From contig JBOIEQ010000003.1 of NCBI GenBank assembly GCA_050741255.1, forward strand, positions 1 to 64,000: a stretch of DNA of 64,000 nt, written 5' to 3'. Positions 8,231-17,219 of this stretch are shown piece after piece. The notes under the pieces are model-generated. The model worked only from the letters and a program-made list of their open reading frames with translations. It did no database searches and was not told where the DNA came from. Both the position numbers and the translations under genes were made by a program. This stretch comes from CAZXNF01 sp050741255 (GTDB lineage: Bacteria > Pseudomonadota > Gammaproteobacteria > Burkholderiales > SG8-41). How positions within the stretch are numbered: the first letter of the stretch is position 1; each line of letters opens with the position of its first letter.

Positions 8231-10357
8231 GTGAGCACATCCAAGACCGCGAAACGGCGTCCGGCAGCCGCGGCCGAAACGCCGGCGGCGCCGGAAACAG
8301 GACCGCTCGCCCGGGTGCCCAAGGGCACGCGCGACAAGCTGGCCAAGCTCGGCATCCGCCGCGCCTTCGACCTCGTCCTCCACCTGCCGCTGCGCTACGA
8401 TGACGAGACCGAACTGCACACCATCCGCGCCGCGCCTCACGGCCGCCACGTGCTCGTCGAGGGCACGGTCACCGACAACGCGGTGAAGTACCGCCCGCGC
8501 CGCCAGTTGCTGGTGACGATCGAGGACGCGAGCGGAGTGGTGATCGCGCGCTTCCTCAACTTCTACCCGAGCCAGGCCAGGCAGCTCGCCCCTGGCGCGC
8601 GGGTGCGCCTGTTCGGCGAAATCCGGCAGGGCTTTTTCGGCGCGGAGATGGTGCACCCGCGCTATCGCATGGTCAGCGAAGACACACCGGTGCCGGAGAC
8701 GCTGACGCCGGTGTATCCAACCACCGCGGGGCTCGGTCAGTACCCGCTGCGCAAGCTGATCGAGCAGGCCGTGCGGGAAGAAGCGCTCGACGACACGCTG
8801 CCCGCACCATTGCTGGCGCAACTGGAATTGCCCGCTTTTCAGGACGCGGTGCGTGCCCTGCACTACCCGCCGCCCGACGCCAGCGCGCCGGCGCTCGAGG
8901 CGCGCACCACGGCCGCGTGGCGCCGGGTCAAGTTCGATGAATTGCTCGCGCAGCAGTTGTCGATGCGCCGGCACCGCGAACACCGGCGGCGCGTGCGCGC
9001 GCCGGTACTGCGCAACGCCGATGGTGATCACACTCGCGCGCTGCTGGCCGCGCTGCCATTTACGCTCACCGCCGCGCAACAGCGGGCATGGGGCGAGATC
9101 GCGCACGATCTGGCCGTGCCGCACCCGATGCAGCGCCTGCTACAGGGCGACGTCGGCAGCGGCAAGACGGTGGTGGCCGCGCTCGCCTGCCTGCGCGCCG
9201 TCGAGGCCGGTTATCAGGCGGCCGTGATGGCGCCGACCGAAATTCTCACCGGCCAGCACTACGCCAAGTTCGCCGCGTGGCTGGAACCGCTCGGCATCCG
9301 CGTCGCCTGGCTGTCGGGCGCGGCGCCCGTGCGCGAGAAGCGCGCCGCGCTCGCGGCGGTGGCCAGCGGCGAGGCGCAGGTGGCGGTCGGCACTCACGCG
9401 CTGTTCCAGGACAAGGTGGAATTCGCGAAGCTGGGGCTGGCCGTCATCGACGAACAGCACCGCTTCGGCGTCCACCAGCGGCTTGCGTTGCGCGCGAAGG
9501 GTTCAGCCGGCGCGGTACAACCGCACCAGCTGATGATGAGCGCCACGCCGATCCCGCGCACGCTGGCGATGAGTTATTACGCCGATCTCGACGTCTCCGC
9601 GATCGACGAACTGCCGCCCGGTCGCACGCCGGTGGCGACGCGTTTGGTGTCCAACGCACGCCGTCCGGAAGTGCTCCAGCGCGTGCGCGATGCCTGCCTC
9701 GGCGGCGCGCAGGCGTACTGGGTCTGCCCGCTGATCGAGGAATCCGAAACGCTGCAGCTCGAAACCGCGCTGGCGACCCACGCGCATCTGCAGGAGACCT
9801 TCCCGGAACTCCGGGTGGGGCTGGTGCACGGGCGCCTGCCCGCCGCGGAGAAAGCGGCGGTGATGCAGGCTTTCCAGTCCGGCGCGCTGCAGTTGCTGGT
9901 CGCCACCACGGTGATCGAGGTCGGCGTGGACGTGCCCAACGCGAGCCTGATGGTGATCGAGAACGCCGAGCGCATGGGGCTCTCGCAACTGCACCAGCTG
10001 CGCGGACGGGTCGGCCGCGGCGCTACGGCCAGCGCCTGCATCCTGCTCTACCAGAATCCGCTCACGCCGATGGCGCGCGAGCGGCTAAAGATCGTGTTCG
10101 AGAACATCGACGGCTTCGAGGTCGCGCGCCACGACCTGCGCCTGCGCGGGCCGGGCGAACTGCTGGGCGCCCGCCAGAGCGGGGTGCCGATGCTGCGCTT
10201 CGCGGATCCCGAAGCCGATCTCGACCTGCTGGAGGCGGCCCGCGCGGCGGCGGTCAGCCTGCTCGCGGCGGGCGGCAGCGGGCGGACGCGCGCCGACGAC
10301 GCGGAACGGCACCTCGAACGCTGGCTCGGCAGCCGCGAGGAACTGTTGCGGGCGTGA
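8231..10357 (+). CDS. recG: ATP-dependent DNA helicase RecG
   Basis: A 708-residue superfamily 2 helicase that remodels stalled replication forks and Holliday junctions. The N-terminal wedge (OB) domain is followed by the helicase core with Walker A GDVGSGKT, the DEQH box in VIDEQHRFG, MSATPIPRTLAM, the ATTVIEVGVDVPNA block and QLRGRVGRG. The C-terminal LRGPGELLGARQSG block is specific to RecG. The open frame extends back to 8066, but that would overlap the divergent FecR gene; the GTG at 8231 gives a length close to the E. coli protein (693). The 127 bases between the two divergent genes must hold both promoters. Confidence 0.96.
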   Translation: MSTSKTAKRRPAAAAETPAAPETGPLARVPKGTRDKLAKLGIRRAFDLVLHLPLRYDDETELHTIRAAPHGRHVLVEGTVTDNAVKYRPRRQLLVTIEDASGVVIARFLNFYPSQARQLAPGARVRLFGEIRQGFFGAEMVHPRYRMVSEDTPVPETLTPVYPTTAGLGQYPLRKLIEQAVREEALDDTLPAPLLAQLELPAFQDAVRALHYPPPDASAPALEARTTAAWRRVKFDELLAQQLSMRRHREHRRRVRAPVLRNADGDHTRALLAALPFTLTAAQQRAWGEIAHDLAVPHPMQRLLQGDVGSGKTVVAALACLRAVEAGYQAAVMAPTEILTGQHYAKFAAWLEPLGIRVAWLSGAAPVREKRAALAAVASGEAQVAVGTHALFQDKVEFAKLGLAVIDEQHRFGVHQRLALRAKGSAGAVQPHQLMMSATPIPRTLAMSYYADLDVSAIDELPPGRTPVATRLVSNARRPEVLQRVRDACLGGAQAYWVCPLIEESETLQLETALATHAHLQETFPELRVGLVHGRLPAAEKAAVMQAFQSGALQLLVATTVIEVGVDVPNASLMVIENAERMGLSQLHQLRGRVGRGATASACILLYQNPLTPMARERLKIVFENIDGFEVARHDLRLRGPGELLGARQSGVPMLRFADPEADLDLLEAARAAAVSLLAAGGSGRTRADDAERHLERWLGSREELLRA

Positions 10358-10374
10358 TGCGATAATCGTCCGTC

Positions 10375-10914
10375 ATGAACCTGCGGGACTTCCTGTGGCA
10401 ACCCTCACCGCCCTGCTGGGACGCCCGGCTGCGGCGGTGGCTGATCGACCGCGGCTCGCTGACGCGCCGCCTGCAGTCGCGCTGCCGGCGGTTCGCGGTG
10501 GAAGTCGTGGCGCAGCGCCCCATGGCGGCCACCTACGATGAAGGCCTGCTCCTCGGCATTGCGCGCCCGCAACAGGCGCTGGTGCGCGAAGTGCGGCTGA
10601 TGTGCGACGGCCGTCCGGTCGTGTTCGCGCGTTCGGTGCTGGCGCGGGCGAGCCTGCAGGGGCCGTGGCGGATGGTCGGTGGCCTGGGCACCCGGCCGCT
10701 GGGGGCGGCTGTCTTCGCCGACCCCACCGTGACGCGCCGGCCGTTGCATTACACGCGCGTCGGCACCTGGCATGCCCTGCACCGCCGCGTGACCGCCGCG
10801 CTCGGCGTGGAAGTCCCGGGGCTGTGGGCGCGCCGCTCCCTGTTCGTGCGGGCGCGCCAGCCCCTGCTGGTGACCGAAGTCTTCCTGCCCGCGCTGCTCG
10901 CGCTCGCGCCATGA
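10375..10914 (+). CDS. ubiC: Chorismate lyase
   Basis: A 179-residue cytosolic enzyme that converts chorismate to 4-hydroxybenzoate and pyruvate, the first committed step of ubiquinone synthesis. Family marks are the GSLTRRL stretch near residue 28, VREVRLMCDGRPVVFARSV, LGTRPLGAAVF, and the C-terminal LWARRSLFVRARQPLLVTEVFLP. Slightly longer than E. coli UbiC (165). Its stop overlaps the ubiA start by ATGA, so chorismate lyase and the prenyltransferase using its product are translationally coupled. Confidence 0.94.
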   Translation: MNLRDFLWQPSPPCWDARLRRWLIDRGSLTRRLQSRCRRFAVEVVAQRPMAATYDEGLLLGIARPQQALVREVRLMCDGRPVVFARSVLARASLQGPWRMVGGLGTRPLGAAVFADPTVTRRPLHYTRVGTWHALHRRVTAALGVEVPGLWARRSLFVRARQPLLVTEVFLPALLALAP

Positions 10915-11786
10915 CGCTGCAACAGCGACTGAACGCCTACGAAAAGCTGATGCGGCTGGACAAGCCTATCGGCATCCTGCTTCTGCTGTGGCCGACGCTG
11001 TGGGGGTTGTGGTTGTCGTCCTTTGGTTTTCCCAATCCCTTCGTGTTCGTGATTTTCGTGCTCGGCGTGGTGCTGATGCGCTCGGCGGGCTGCGTGATGA
11101 ACGATATCGCGGACCGCCGCTTCGACGGCCAGGTCGAACGCACGAAGGATCGCCCGCTCGCCACCGGCCTCGTGTCGGTGCCCGAGGCGCTTGCGCTGGC
11201 GGCGGCACTCGCGCTGCTCGCCTTCCTGTTGGTCTGGCAACTCAACGCGCTGACGATCAAGCTCGCGGTGGTGGCGCTCGCGCTGGCGGTGATCTATCCC
11301 TTCCTCAAGCGCTTTTTCTGGCTGCCGCAAGCCTGGCTCGGCATCGCCTTCGGTTTCGGCATTCCAATGGCCTTTGCCGCGCACCACAAGCTGGTGGTGC
11401 CCATCGCGTGGGTGATGCTCGCGGCCAACGTGTTCTGGGCCATCGCCTACGACACCGAGTACGCGATGGTGGACCGCGAGGACGACCGCAAGCTTAAGCT
11501 CAAGTCGTCGGCCATCCTGTTCGGCCGCTTCGACGTGCTGGCGGTGATGCTGTGCCACGCGGTGTTTCTCGGCCTCATGGCCTGGGTCGGCGTGTGGGCG
11601 CACCTGGGCGTGTTCTATTTCATCGGCCTCGTCGCGGCGGCGATGCTGGCGGGCTCGCAATACCTGATGATCCGCGGGCGCGAGCGCGAACAGTGCTTCA
11701 AGGCCTTCCGCAGCAACAACCTGGTCGGCGCCGTGATCTACGGCGGCCTGGTGTTCGACTTCCTGTTCCGGGTGCCCTTATTCTGA
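10911..11786 (+). CDS. ubiA: 4-hydroxybenzoate polyprenyltransferase
   Basis: A 291-residue integral membrane prenyltransferase that attaches the polyprenyl tail to 4-hydroxybenzoate. Both aspartate-rich motifs that bind Mg-diphosphate are present: NDIADRRFD (about residues 63-71) and YDTEYAMVDREDD in the second half. Eight or so hydrophobic segments alternate with short loops. The ATG at 10911 overlaps the ubiC stop. The open frame reaches further upstream inside ubiC but that part is out-of-frame coding for the lyase. Confidence 0.95.
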   Translation: MTLQQRLNAYEKLMRLDKPIGILLLLWPTLWGLWLSSFGFPNPFVFVIFVLGVVLMRSAGCVMNDIADRRFDGQVERTKDRPLATGLVSVPEALALAAALALLAFLLVWQLNALTIKLAVVALALAVIYPFLKRFFWLPQAWLGIAFGFGIPMAFAAHHKLVVPIAWVMLAANVFWAIAYDTEYAMVDREDDRKLKLKSSAILFGRFDVLAVMLCHAVFLGLMAWVGVWAHLGVFYFIGLVAAAMLAGSQYLMIRGREREQCFKAFRSNNLVGAVIYGGLVFDFLFRVPLF

Positions 11787-11801
11787 TTCCCGGGGGCTGA
11801 C

Positions 11802-13265
11802 GTGGCGTATCGCGATCTGCGCGAGTTTCTCGCGCAACTGGAAGCCGCGGGCGAGTTGAAGCGCCTCGCGCCGGAGGTCGATCCGCGTCTGGAGATGACC
11901 GAGATCGCCGACCGCGTGCTGAAGGCGGGCGGTCCCGCGCTGCTGTTCGAAAAGCCCAGGGGCCATTCCATGCCGGTGCTGGCCAATCTCTTCGGCACGC
12001 CGGAACGCGTCGCGCGCGGCATGGGCCGGGATTCCGTCGCCGCGCTGGGCGAACTGGGTCAGCTGCTGGCCGAGCTCAAGGAGCCCGTGCCGCCGCGGGG
12101 CCTGAAGGACGCGTGGGACAAGCTCCCGCTGCTGAAGCAGGTGCTGGCGATGGTGCCGAAGCGCGTGTCGTCGCCGCCATGCCAGGAAATCGTGTGGGAG
12201 GCCGCGGACGTGGATCTCGCGCGCCTGCCCATTCAGACCTGCTGGCCGGGCGACGCGGGCCCGCTCATCACCTGGGGTCTCACGGTCACCCGCGGACCGA
12301 ACAAGGCGCGGCAGAACCTGGGCATCTACCGCCAGCAGGTGATTGCCCCGAACAAACTCATCATGCGCTGGCTCGCCACGCGCGGCGGTGCGCTCGACTA
12401 CCGCGACCATTGCCTCGCCCACCCGCGCGAGCCGTTTCCCGTCGCGGTGGCGCTCGGCGCCGATCCTGCGACCATGCTGGGCGCCGTGACGCCGGTGCCG
12501 GACACGCTGGGCGAATACCAGTTCGCGGGTCTGCTGCGCGGCTCGCGCACCGAGACCGCGCGCTGCCTGACGCACGCCCTCGACGTGCCGGCGACCGCCG
12601 AGATCGTGCTGGAGGGCTGGATCCAGCCGGGCGAGGCCGCGCTGGAAGGGCCCTTCGGCGACCACACCGGCTACTACAACGAGCGCGAGCGCTTCCCGGT
12701 GTTTACCGTCGAGCGCATGACGATGCGGCGTGACCCGATCTATCACTCGACCTATACCGGCAAGCCGCCGGACGAGCCGGCCGTGCTGGGCGTCGCGCTG
12801 AACGAAGTGTTCGTGCCGCTGCTACGCAAGCAGTTTCCCGAGATCGTGGACTTCTACCTGCCGCCCGAGGGCTGCTCCTACCGCATCGCCTGCGTCAGCC
12901 TGAAGAAACAGTATCCCGGGCATGCGAAGCGCGTCATGTTCGGCGTGTGGTCCTTCCTCAGGCAGTTCATGTTCACCAAGTTCATCATCGTCACCGACGA
13001 CGACGTGAACGTGCGCGACTGGAAAGAGGTGATCTGGGCGCTGTCCACGCGGGTGGACCCGGAACGCGACACGCTGATCGTGCCCAATACGCCGATCGAC
13101 TATCTGGATTTCGCCAGCCCGGTGTCGGGCCTGGGTTCCAAGATGGGCATCGACGCCACCAACAAGTGGCCGGCGGAAACCGCGCGCGAATGGGGCCGCA
13201 CGATCGAAATGTCCGCCGAGGTCAAAGCGCGGGTGGATGCGCTGTGGCAAACGTTGGGGCTATGA
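11802..13265 (+). CDS. ubiD: 3-octaprenyl-4-hydroxybenzoate decarboxylase (UbiD family)
   Basis: A 487-residue prenylated-FMN-dependent decarboxylase, length equal to typical proteobacterial UbiD (about 490). Recognisable parts are YRDLREFLAQLEAAGELKRL at the N-terminus, NLGIYRQQVI, the substrate and cofactor loop EGPFGDHTGYY, and MGIDATNKW near the end. It starts with GTG, 15 bases after ubiA, behind a G-rich site (CGGGGG), and completes a ubiC-ubiA-ubiD unit for ubiquinone ring assembly. The prenyl-FMN synthase UbiX is not in the window. Confidence 0.95.
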   Translation: MAYRDLREFLAQLEAAGELKRLAPEVDPRLEMTEIADRVLKAGGPALLFEKPRGHSMPVLANLFGTPERVARGMGRDSVAALGELGQLLAELKEPVPPRGLKDAWDKLPLLKQVLAMVPKRVSSPPCQEIVWEAADVDLARLPIQTCWPGDAGPLITWGLTVTRGPNKARQNLGIYRQQVIAPNKLIMRWLATRGGALDYRDHCLAHPREPFPVAVALGADPATMLGAVTPVPDTLGEYQFAGLLRGSRTETARCLTHALDVPATAEIVLEGWIQPGEAALEGPFGDHTGYYNERERFPVFTVERMTMRRDPIYHSTYTGKPPDEPAVLGVALNEVFVPLLRKQFPEIVDFYLPPEGCSYRIACVSLKKQYPGHAKRVMFGVWSFLRQFMFTKFIIVTDDDVNVRDWKEVIWALSTRVDPERDTLIVPNTPIDYLDFASPVSGLGSKMGIDATNKWPAETAREWGRTIEMSAEVKARVDALWQTLGL

Positions 13266-13284
13266 GCGGAGCCGAAACGCGGAC

Positions 13285-13310
13285 AAAAAAAAGCCGGGGG
13301 CGACCCGGCT
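13285..13310 (-). terminator. Rho-independent terminator-like hairpin, minus orientation
   Basis: Arms AGCCGGG and CCCGGCT (13292-13298 and 13304-13310) with a 5-base loop. On the minus strand the stem is followed directly by eight T residues. No minus-strand gene ends here, since the barrel gene has its own terminator at 13571-13618. Confidence 0.7.
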
Positions 13311-13534
13311 GTGTTCAAGAGCGGCGCAGCTTTTTCGTTTAGCAATTAGTGCTGGGCCTGCTGTGTTACTGCGTTGCTTTGTTGCTACGAGCTTGATCAG
13401 CTGAGATTCCGGTTCACAGGGCACAGCCCCGGTAGAGAATCGTTCGCCAATCAATCCGTTGGAATCAGATTAAAGAATTCACTTTAAGTTGTCGAGATAA
13501 CTGTCCGTCTATTTGTGCGATTTTTCGGGCAGTG

Positions 13535-13554
13535 TTGTAGTTCTGCAACTACAA
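13535..13554. repeat. Perfect 8-bp inverted repeat (possible operator or RNA stem)
   Basis: TTGTAGTT, four-base loop CTGC, then AACTACAA. It sits in AT-rich DNA just downstream of the barrel terminator on the minus strand. It has no T-run, so it is more likely an operator or the 5' stem of a small RNA than a terminator. Confidence 0.45.
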
Positions 13555-13570
13555 GATAACAATCTGATTT

Positions 13571-13618
13571 ATAAAGAAATACGGCCATCTCCACAGCCTG
13601 AAGGCTGAGCGATGGCCG
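13571..13618 (-). terminator. Terminator of the outer-membrane barrel gene
   Basis: Outer stem CGGCCATC (13582-13589) pairs with GATGGCCG (13611-13618), and an inner AGCCT/AGGCT stem fills the loop. On the minus strand it is followed by TATTTCTTTATAAA. It begins 10 bases after the stop codon of the barrel gene. Confidence 0.8.
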
Positions 13619-13627
13619 CAGACGGGA

Positions 13628-14242
13628 TCAGAATTTCCAGAGAATCTGGGCGTTGAAAAAGTCGACGTCCGTTTTCCCGGTCGTGGTGCCCGAGCCCATG
13701 TCGCCGTAGCGCTCGTATTCCCCGCGGACCGCGATGTTTTTGGTGAAGTCGTACTGGGCGCCGACGCCCAGTTTCCAGCCCATGCCCTGGTCGCGGACGT
13801 TGATCACGCCCGAGCTCGTCGAGTCGGTCGTGTAGTAGGTCGCACCGACCTTCCCGTACAGCCCGAAGTTCGTCATCACCGGCAGCTTCCCGATCACGTC
13901 CCAGTACCACACGTCGATCTTGAGGTTGGTGAAAACGACCGTCGGTGTGGCGTTGGTGGACGTCATGCCGTACTTGCCGAGGTTCGCATAGCCGAACTCA
14001 AAGCCGAGGTTCTGGTTGAGGTCGTAGCCGAGAAACAGCTTCCAGGCCATGTCGTCGTCGTCGTTCACCGCGGTGCTGGTGGGTACGCCCAAGGCGATCG
14101 TCAGGTTGCCGGCCGTGGCATTCGGATCCACGCTGCCATGCACGTAACCGCCGCCCGCGCCGACATAGAACTGCGCGTAGGCACCGCTGGCGACCAACAT
14201 CGTCGCCGCCAGAGTCATTTGAAGCCATGTCTTAACTTTCAT
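13628..14242 (-). CDS. Small outer-membrane beta-barrel protein (OmpA/OmpX-like)
   Basis: A 204-residue protein with a Sec signal MKVKTWLQMTLAATMLVASGAYA and a mature part made of about eight amphipathic strands (FYVGAGGGYVHGS, WKLFLGYDLNQNLGFEFGYANLG, KLGVGAQYDFTKNIAVRGEYERYG), ending in FFNAQILWKF with the terminal Phe typical of barrel recognition. The ATG at 14242 has an AGGAGG site 6 bases upstream; ATG 6 bases earlier is too close to it. It is a single-gene unit with its own terminator and an AT-rich upstream region, and looks like a structural or adhesion-type barrel. The exact family is uncertain. Confidence 0.85.
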   Translation of the reverse strand: MKVKTWLQMTLAATMLVASGAYAQFYVGAGGGYVHGSVDPNATAGNLTIALGVPTSTAVNDDDDMAWKLFLGYDLNQNLGFEFGYANLGKYGMTSTNATPTVVFTNLKIDVWYWDVIGKLPVMTNFGLYGKVGATYYTTDSTSSGVINVRDQGMGWKLGVGAQYDFTKNIAVRGEYERYGDMGSGTTTGKTDVDFFNAQILWKF

Positions 14243-14354
14243 GTGCATCCTCCTGAAACAAATAGGGGAAAATACTGCAGCTTGATCATATCTCGAAACT
14301 GCCTCAATTTTCACCTACAAGCACATGAATTTATTGAAAAGATTGTTTACCTGT

Positions 14355-14370
14355 GTTGTAAAGTCACAAC
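14355..14370. promoter_or_regulatory. Inverted repeat upstream of the barrel gene (possible operator)
   Basis: GTTGT and ACAAC flank AAAGTC inside the AT-rich region about 115 bases upstream of the barrel start codon. Symmetry and place suggest a protein-binding site, but no specific regulator can be named. Confidence 0.3.
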
Positions 14371-14458
14371 GCCCACCATTAATTAGTGATTAAAAACAGT
14401 CACTTGACTTATAGCCCGAAAAATACGGGATGACCCGGGAGACGACCCCCGTACGGGA

Positions 14459-15877
14459 TCAGCGGCTGTAAACCCAGGCCAGCAGGGCGTCCTGCAGGGG
14501 TTGCGCAGCGAGCGCGCGCGGATGATTCACCAGACAGACGACGACGACCGTGCGGCCGCGTGCATCGAGGACGTAGCCCGCAATCGCGCGCACGCCCGTC
14601 AGCGAACCCGTCTTGATATGGGCCTGGCCCGCGAGTTCGGAGTTGGCGAGCCGGCGCCGCATCGTGCCGTCCACCGCCACCAGCGGCAGCGATGACATCA
14701 GCTCCGACATCACCGGGCTGCGCCACGCCGACAGCAGCAACTGGCCGAGACCGCGCGCGGTGATGCGCTCGATACGCGACAGTCCGGAGCCGTTTTCGAG
14801 CACGAGTTCCGGCAGCGCGAGTTTTTTCTGCGCGGCCCAGGCCCGCACCACGCGCGTGGCCTTGTCGGCGTCGCCCGGCGCGCCCAGGCCTACGGTGCCC
14901 AGCGTGAGGAACAACTGGCGCGCCATCACGTTGTTGCTGAACTTGTTGATGTCGCGCACCACTTCCGCGAGCGGCGGCGAGGGCTGCGCAAACAGCGGCT
15001 TCGCTCCCGGCGGCACCGCGCCGTCGCGCGCGCCTCCGGTGAAGGTGCCGCCCAGTTCACGCCACAGCGTCTGGAACAGTCCCAGCAGGTACTGGCTGTG
15101 AGCGAGCACGCTGTAATTGCGTGTCCGCTCGCCGCACTGCGTGCTGTAGGCGCCGCTGAACAGCAGGCGGGCCGCGTTGCCGGTGCCCGTCGCGGCGACC
15201 TTCAGGCGTGCCAGCCAGTCACCGCAGGGTTCGTTGTCGAGCACGAGGTTGGCAAGCACCTGCACCTGCGGCAGGGCGGGCTCGGTGAGCACGCTCACTG
15301 TCCGGCGCTCAGGGTCCGGTACAAAACTCACGCGGATCGCACGGAAATTGACGAGTAGCGCATCCGGAGGCGTGTTGTAGGGCCGCGTCGGTTCGTTGTC
15401 GAAGCGCGACGGATCGCTGTCATCGGCCGCGAAAGCCGTGCGGTCCAGTACCAGGTCGCCGCGGATCTCGCGGATGCCGCGCGCCCGCACCTGCCGCAGC
15501 AGGAGCCAGAAGGCCTCCAGCGTGAGCTTGGGATCGCCGCTGCCGCGCAGCACCAGATCGCCGTTCAGCACGTCGCCTTCGAGCCGGCCGGTCGTCAGGA
15601 CTTCCGTGTTCCAGGCATAGGCCGGGCCCAGCAGATCGAGCGCGGCGTAGGTGGTCAGCAGCTTGATGGTGGAGGCCGGATTGAACGCGGCATCGACGTT
15701 CAGCGCCAGCAGCGGGTCCGCCTGCGCCACGTCCTGCACGTAGATCGCGACGGCGGATTCCGGGATGCCGCTCTGTACCAGCGCCTGGCGAACGGGCGGC
15801 GGCAGCGCCTGCGCCGCCGCGTGCGCGCAGGCCACAGCGCAGGCGAGGGTCAGCAACCGGCTAAGCAGCGAGCGCAT
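14459..15877 (-). CDS. dacB: D-alanyl-D-alanine carboxypeptidase/endopeptidase (PBP4)
   Basis: A 472-residue periplasmic low-molecular-weight penicillin-binding protein (peptidase S13) that trims or cleaves peptidoglycan cross-links. A signal peptide ends near AHAAAQA. The active-site triad of motifs is present: STIK (Ser69, Lys72), SNN in NKFSNNVMARQ, and KTGSLTG near the C-terminus. The large insert between motif 1 and 2 is typical of PBP4. Its start codon lies inside the 3' end of bioA (17-base overlap), so expression is probably coupled to bioA despite unrelated functions. Confidence 0.93.
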   Translation of the reverse strand: MRSLLSRLLTLACAVACAHAAAQALPPPVRQALVQSGIPESAVAIYVQDVAQADPLLALNVDAAFNPASTIKLLTTYAALDLLGPAYAWNTEVLTTGRLEGDVLNGDLVLRGSGDPKLTLEAFWLLLRQVRARGIREIRGDLVLDRTAFAADDSDPSRFDNEPTRPYNTPPDALLVNFRAIRVSFVPDPERRTVSVLTEPALPQVQVLANLVLDNEPCGDWLARLKVAATGTGNAARLLFSGAYSTQCGERTRNYSVLAHSQYLLGLFQTLWRELGGTFTGGARDGAVPPGAKPLFAQPSPPLAEVVRDINKFSNNVMARQLFLTLGTVGLGAPGDADKATRVVRAWAAQKKLALPELVLENGSGLSRIERITARGLGQLLLSAWRSPVMSELMSSLPLVAVDGTMRRRLANSELAGQAHIKTGSLTGVRAIAGYVLDARGRTVVVVCLVNHPRALAAQPLQDALLAWVYSR

Positions 15878-17219
15878 CGAGCGTCTTCACGGTGCGCGCG
15901 ACCAGCAGCGCGTACTCGTCGTCGGTGATGATGTAGGGAGGAATGAAGTACACCGTGTTGCCGATCGGCCGCAGCAGCACCTCGCGCTCGAGCGCCGCCG
16001 CGAAGAAGCGCCGCGCGAAGGCCGGGTCCGCAGCGGCCACCTCGAAGGCGCGGAGCGTGCCGAGCTGGCGGAAGTTGCGCACGCGGGGATGCGCCATCAG
16101 CGGCGCCGTGAGCGCGGTCAGTCGCGGTTCGCGGGCGTGGTTGGCAGCGAGTACGTCGTCCGCCGCGAAGATGTCGAGCGTGGCAAGCGCCGCGCGGCAG
16201 GCGAGCGCGTTGCCGGTATAGGAGTGCGAATGCAGGAAGCCACGCGCGGTGGCATCGTCGTAGAACGCCGCGTAGACGGTATCGCTGGTCAGCACCGCCG
16301 ACAGCGGGAGGTAACCACCGGAGATCCCCTTCGACAGGCACAGGAAGTCGGGCCGGATGCCGGCGTGCTCGTGCGCGAAGAAAGGGCCGGTGCGCCCGCA
16401 GCCGACGGCGATCTCGTCGGCGATCAGGTGTACCCCGTAGCGGTCGCACAGTGCGCGCGCGCGGCGCAGGTACTCCGCGTCGTACATCACGAAGCCGGCG
16501 GCGCACTGGACCATCGGTTCCACGATGAGCGCCGCGGTGGTGGCGTGGTGTTGTTCCAGGTGCGCTTCCAGCGCTTGCGCGCAGCGGATCGCCACCTCGC
16601 GGGCGGACTCGCCGGGCCTGGCCAGGCGGGCATCGGGCGCGGGAACCTGATGGCTCGCGCGCAGCAGCGGCGCATAGGCGTCCTTGAACAGGGCCACGTC
16701 GGTCACCGACAGCGCCCCCAGGGTTTCGCCGTGATAACCGCCGACGAGACTGACGAAACCGGCCTTGTCCGACTGTCCGGCGTTGCGCCAGTAATGGAAG
16801 CTCATCTTGAGCGCGATCTCGGTCGCGGAGGCGCCGTCGCTCGCATAGAAGCAGTGGCCGAGCGCGCCGCCGGTCAGGGCCGACAGCCGCTCGGCGAGCG
16901 CCACCGCCGGTTCGTGCGTGAAGCCGGCGAGCATTGCGTGCTCCAGCGTGTCGAGCTGGTCGATCAGCGCCGCGTTGATGCGCGGGTTGCAGTGGCCGAA
17001 CAGGTTTACCCACCACGAACTGATCGCGTCGAGCACCCGATGACCCGCGTCGTCGTACAGCCAGACGCCGGCCGCGCGTGCCACCGGAACGAGCGGCAGT
17101 TGCTCGTGGTGCTTCATTTGCGTGCACGGATGCCACACCGCCGCAAGGCTGCGCGTTAGCAGCGAAGCCTCGTGAGTGCCAGCAGCAGGGGAGGGTGTTG
17201 CGGGAACGAGACGCGGCAT
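15861..17219 (-). CDS. bioA: Adenosylmethionine-8-amino-7-oxononanoate aminotransferase
   Basis: A PLP enzyme of about 452 residues for biotin synthesis (KAPA to DAPA, amino donor S-adenosylmethionine). HPCTQM near the N-terminus is the BioA form of the class III aminotransferase signature. SSWWVNLFGH, ADEIAVGCGRTG and LCLSKGISGGYLPLSA (containing the PLP lysine) follow in order. The ATG at 17219 is chosen; an in-frame GTG at 17234 would add five residues, and neither has a strong ribosome site. No other bio gene is adjacent; the downstream neighbour is dacB. Confidence 0.92.
   Translation of the reverse strand: MPRLVPATPSPAAGTHEASLLTRSLAAVWHPCTQMKHHEQLPLVPVARAAGVWLYDDAGHRVLDAISSWWVNLFGHCNPRINAALIDQLDTLEHAMLAGFTHEPAVALAERLSALTGGALGHCFYASDGASATEIALKMSFHYWRNAGQSDKAGFVSLVGGYHGETLGALSVTDVALFKDAYAPLLRASHQVPAPDARLARPGESAREVAIRCAQALEAHLEQHHATTAALIVEPMVQCAAGFVMYDAEYLRRARALCDRYGVHLIADEIAVGCGRTGPFFAHEHAGIRPDFLCLSKGISGGYLPLSAVLTSDTVYAAFYDDATARGFLHSHSYTGNALACRAALATLDIFAADDVLAANHAREPRLTALTAPLMAHPRVRNFRQLGTLRAFEVAAADPAFARRFFAAALEREVLLRPIGNTVYFIPPYIITDDEYALLVARTVKTLDALAA

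Larger units (their letters stand above)
13266..13627. other. Low-GC intergenic region with several hairpins
   Basis: No convincing protein gene is visible in these 362 bases, which are clearly AT-richer than their surroundings. They hold a terminator-like hairpin just after ubiD, a perfect 8-bp inverted repeat at 13535-13554, and the terminator of the minus-strand barrel gene at the right edge. The first hairpin points the wrong way for ubiD (its T-run is on the minus strand), which suggests a short minus-strand transcript between the two. Confidence 0.6.

Noticed and set aside
4624..8355. FecR protein starting upstream of 8103
   Set aside because: The extra 84 residues overlap recG control DNA, lack a ribosome site, and put the signal peptide inside the chain.
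13260..13454. 64-residue minus-strand ORF in the ubiD-barrel interval
   Set aside because: No ribosome site, composition unlike a protein, and it runs through a terminator-like hairpin; a small RNA explains the region better.
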